DNA of 5,606 nt from Thermaerobacter marianensis (GTDB lineage Bacteria > Bacillota > Sulfobacillia > DYIH01). Each line of letters starts with the position of its first letter. Within the stretch, counting starts at the first letter, position 1. The stretch lies in NCBI GenBank assembly GCA_020723785.1, contig DYIH01000015.1, forward strand, positions 4,989-10,594, given 5' to 3'. Below the pieces are notes generated by a model that was given only the letters and a program-made list of their open reading frames with translations, was not told where the DNA came from and did not search any database. Position numbers and translations under genes: made by a program. Below are positions 4,675-5,606 of this stretch, in pieces.

Positions 4675-5606
4675 CACCTTGGCCTCAGGGGGTGCGACAC
4701 TGCGGCCAGAGCCCGGAACGCCGCCCGTTGTTCGGCCGTTCCGATGACGCCGACCGTGTCGCCCGGCGCGAAGGCCACGTCCGGGCCGGGGTTGGCCAGC
4801 ACGTCGTCCCCCCGCAGCACGGCCACCACCGAAGCGCCGGTGGTTTCCCGCACCCGCAGCTCGCCGATCGTCCGGCCGGCCACGGGGCTGCCGTCGGGCA
4901 ACAACACCCACTCGGTCTCCACGATCCTGGCCGTCCGGCGCATCTGCCCCAGGAGCCGGTCGTCGGCGGTTCCCCGGACGATGGGAGCGTAGTGCTCGCG
5001 GCGGACCTCCTCGGCGAACCGCCGGATGACGTCCAGTCCCACCCCCAGGTGGGACAGGGCCTGGTGGACCAGTTCCAGCCCCGCCTCCATCTCCGGCTGG
5101 ACCGCTTCATAGACGCCGAGCCGGCCGAGCACCTCCAGCTGCTCGGCGCTCCCCGCCCGGGCGACGATGTGGACGCCGGGGTTGAGGCGGCGGATGCGTT
5201 CCACGGCCAACTGCACGCCCACCGGGTCCGGCACGGTCAGGATGGCCAGGCGCGCCCTCCGGATGCCGGCCGCCTCGAGCACCGCATCGGCGGCGGCATC
5301 GCCGTACACCACGGTGAAGCCGTTCCCCCTGGCCTGCGCCGCGCTGTCCGGGTCCAGTTCCACGACGGCGAAGGGCCGCCCCAGCCGGTGCAGAACCTGG
5401 GCGACGAAGCGCCCGACCCGCCCGTACCCCGCGATGACCACGTGGTCCCGCAACCCTTCGGCGGGCAGGTTCATGGTATCCATGGTTTCGCGGCTGCAGC
5501 GCTCCCGCCACCAGCCGTACAGCACGGGCGCCAAGCGGACCGCGAACGGCGTCAGCACCATGGTCGCCACCGCCGCGGCCAGCACGATCGCGTACAGGTC
5601 GGGCGC
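4674..5606 (-). CDS. Kef-type (CPA2) cation/proton antiporter, C-terminal part
   Basis: The visible 310 residues are the end of a monovalent cation/proton antiporter of the CPA2 (KefB/KefC) family; the frame is open at the right edge, so the main membrane domain and the start lie outside. Residues 1-33 (APDLYAIVLAAAVATMVLTPFAVRLAP...) are the last transmembrane helix. Residues 55-170 are an RCK-N (TrkA-N) Rossmann domain with GYGRVG at 60-65, acidic E83/D85 at the end of the second strand (NAD(H)-type binding) and the typical YGDAA at 101-105. Residues about 228-300 are an RCK-C (TrkA-C) ligand-binding domain (GRTIGELRVRETTGASVVAVLRGD ... FAPGDTVGVIGT). Such proteins release K+ or exchange it for H+ at the cytoplasmic membrane, gated by the RCK domains. 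A GTG at 5585 is not a credible start because homologous membrane sequence continues upstream. A stand-alone TrkA-like channel subunit is less likely because a membrane helix precedes RCK-N. Confidence 0.93.
   Translation of the reverse strand, partial: APDLYAIVLAAAVATMVLTPFAVRLAPVLYGWWRERCSRETMDTMNLPAEGLRDHVVIAGYGRVGRFVAQVLHRLGRPFAVVELDPDSAAQARGNGFTVVYGDAAADAVLEAAGIRRARLAILTVPDPVGVQLAVERIRRLNPGVHIVARAGSAEQLEVLGRLGVYEAVQPEMEAGLELVHQALSHLGVGLDVIRRFAEEVRREHYAPIVRGTADDRLLGQMRRTARIVETEWVLLPDGSPVAGRTIGELRVRETTGASVVAVLRGDDVLANPGPDVAFAPGDTVGVIGTAEQRAAFRALAAVSHPLRPR

Noticed and set aside
1..5606. CRISPR array, tRNA, rRNA, riboswitch or complete insertion sequence
   Set aside because: No regularly spaced direct repeats with unique spacers, no cloverleaf or conserved rRNA segments, no T-box or leader motif, and no transposase frame were found on either strand.

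Overview
This is a GC-rich chromosomal window with six protein-coding genes, all on alternating or separate transcription units, and no tRNA, rRNA, CRISPR array or complete insertion sequence. The strong GGAGG-type ribosome binding sites, a TTG start, sigma-A-like TATAAT boxes in a GC-rich background and an apparent DUF2294/MpsC-type protein suggest a high-GC Gram-positive bacterium, perhaps in the Symbiobacterium/Thermaerobacter/Limnochorda area. That assignment is inference from style only; no marker gene settles it.

Layout from left to right. (1) 1-363, minus: the N-terminal 121 residues of a DNA-binding protein with what look like two tandem winged-helix units; it runs off the left edge. 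(2) 364-579: its promoter plus a cluster of three related 19-bp inverted repeats, one of which forms the end of the next gene and its terminator. (3) 580-1539, minus: a protein with an N-terminal domain resembling DUF2294/MpsC, a glycine-rich repeat linker (39-bp tandem DNA repeat) and an unrecognised C-terminal domain. (4) 1540-1620: an 81-bp divergent promoter region in which the two predicted -10 boxes overlap. (5) 1621-2736, plus: leuB, 3-isopropylmalate dehydrogenase, complete with all catalytic residues, starting at TTG. (6) 2737-2867: a perfect 15-bp-stem hairpin between convergent genes. (7) 2868-3305, minus: a small heat-shock protein (Hsp20). (8) 3306-3573: divergent control region for hsp20 and the next gene. 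(9) 3574-4647, plus: a zinc-free MDR-family quinone-oxidoreductase-like enzyme with an odd C-terminal tail. (10) 4674 to the right edge, minus: the C-terminal part of a Kef-type (CPA2) cation/proton antiporter, comprising the end of the membrane domain, RCK-N and RCK-C.

The genes do not form an operon or an obvious shared pathway. leuB is apart from any leuA, leuC or leuD within the window; Hsp20, the oxidoreductase and the Kef-type antiporter are commonly linked to stress handling, but here each has its own transcription signals. I found no convincing undescribed multi-gene system. The parts that deserve a second look are the inverted-repeat cluster at 450-596, the mosaic protein at 580-1539, the duplicated wHTH protein at the left edge and the divergent -10 overlap upstream of leuB.
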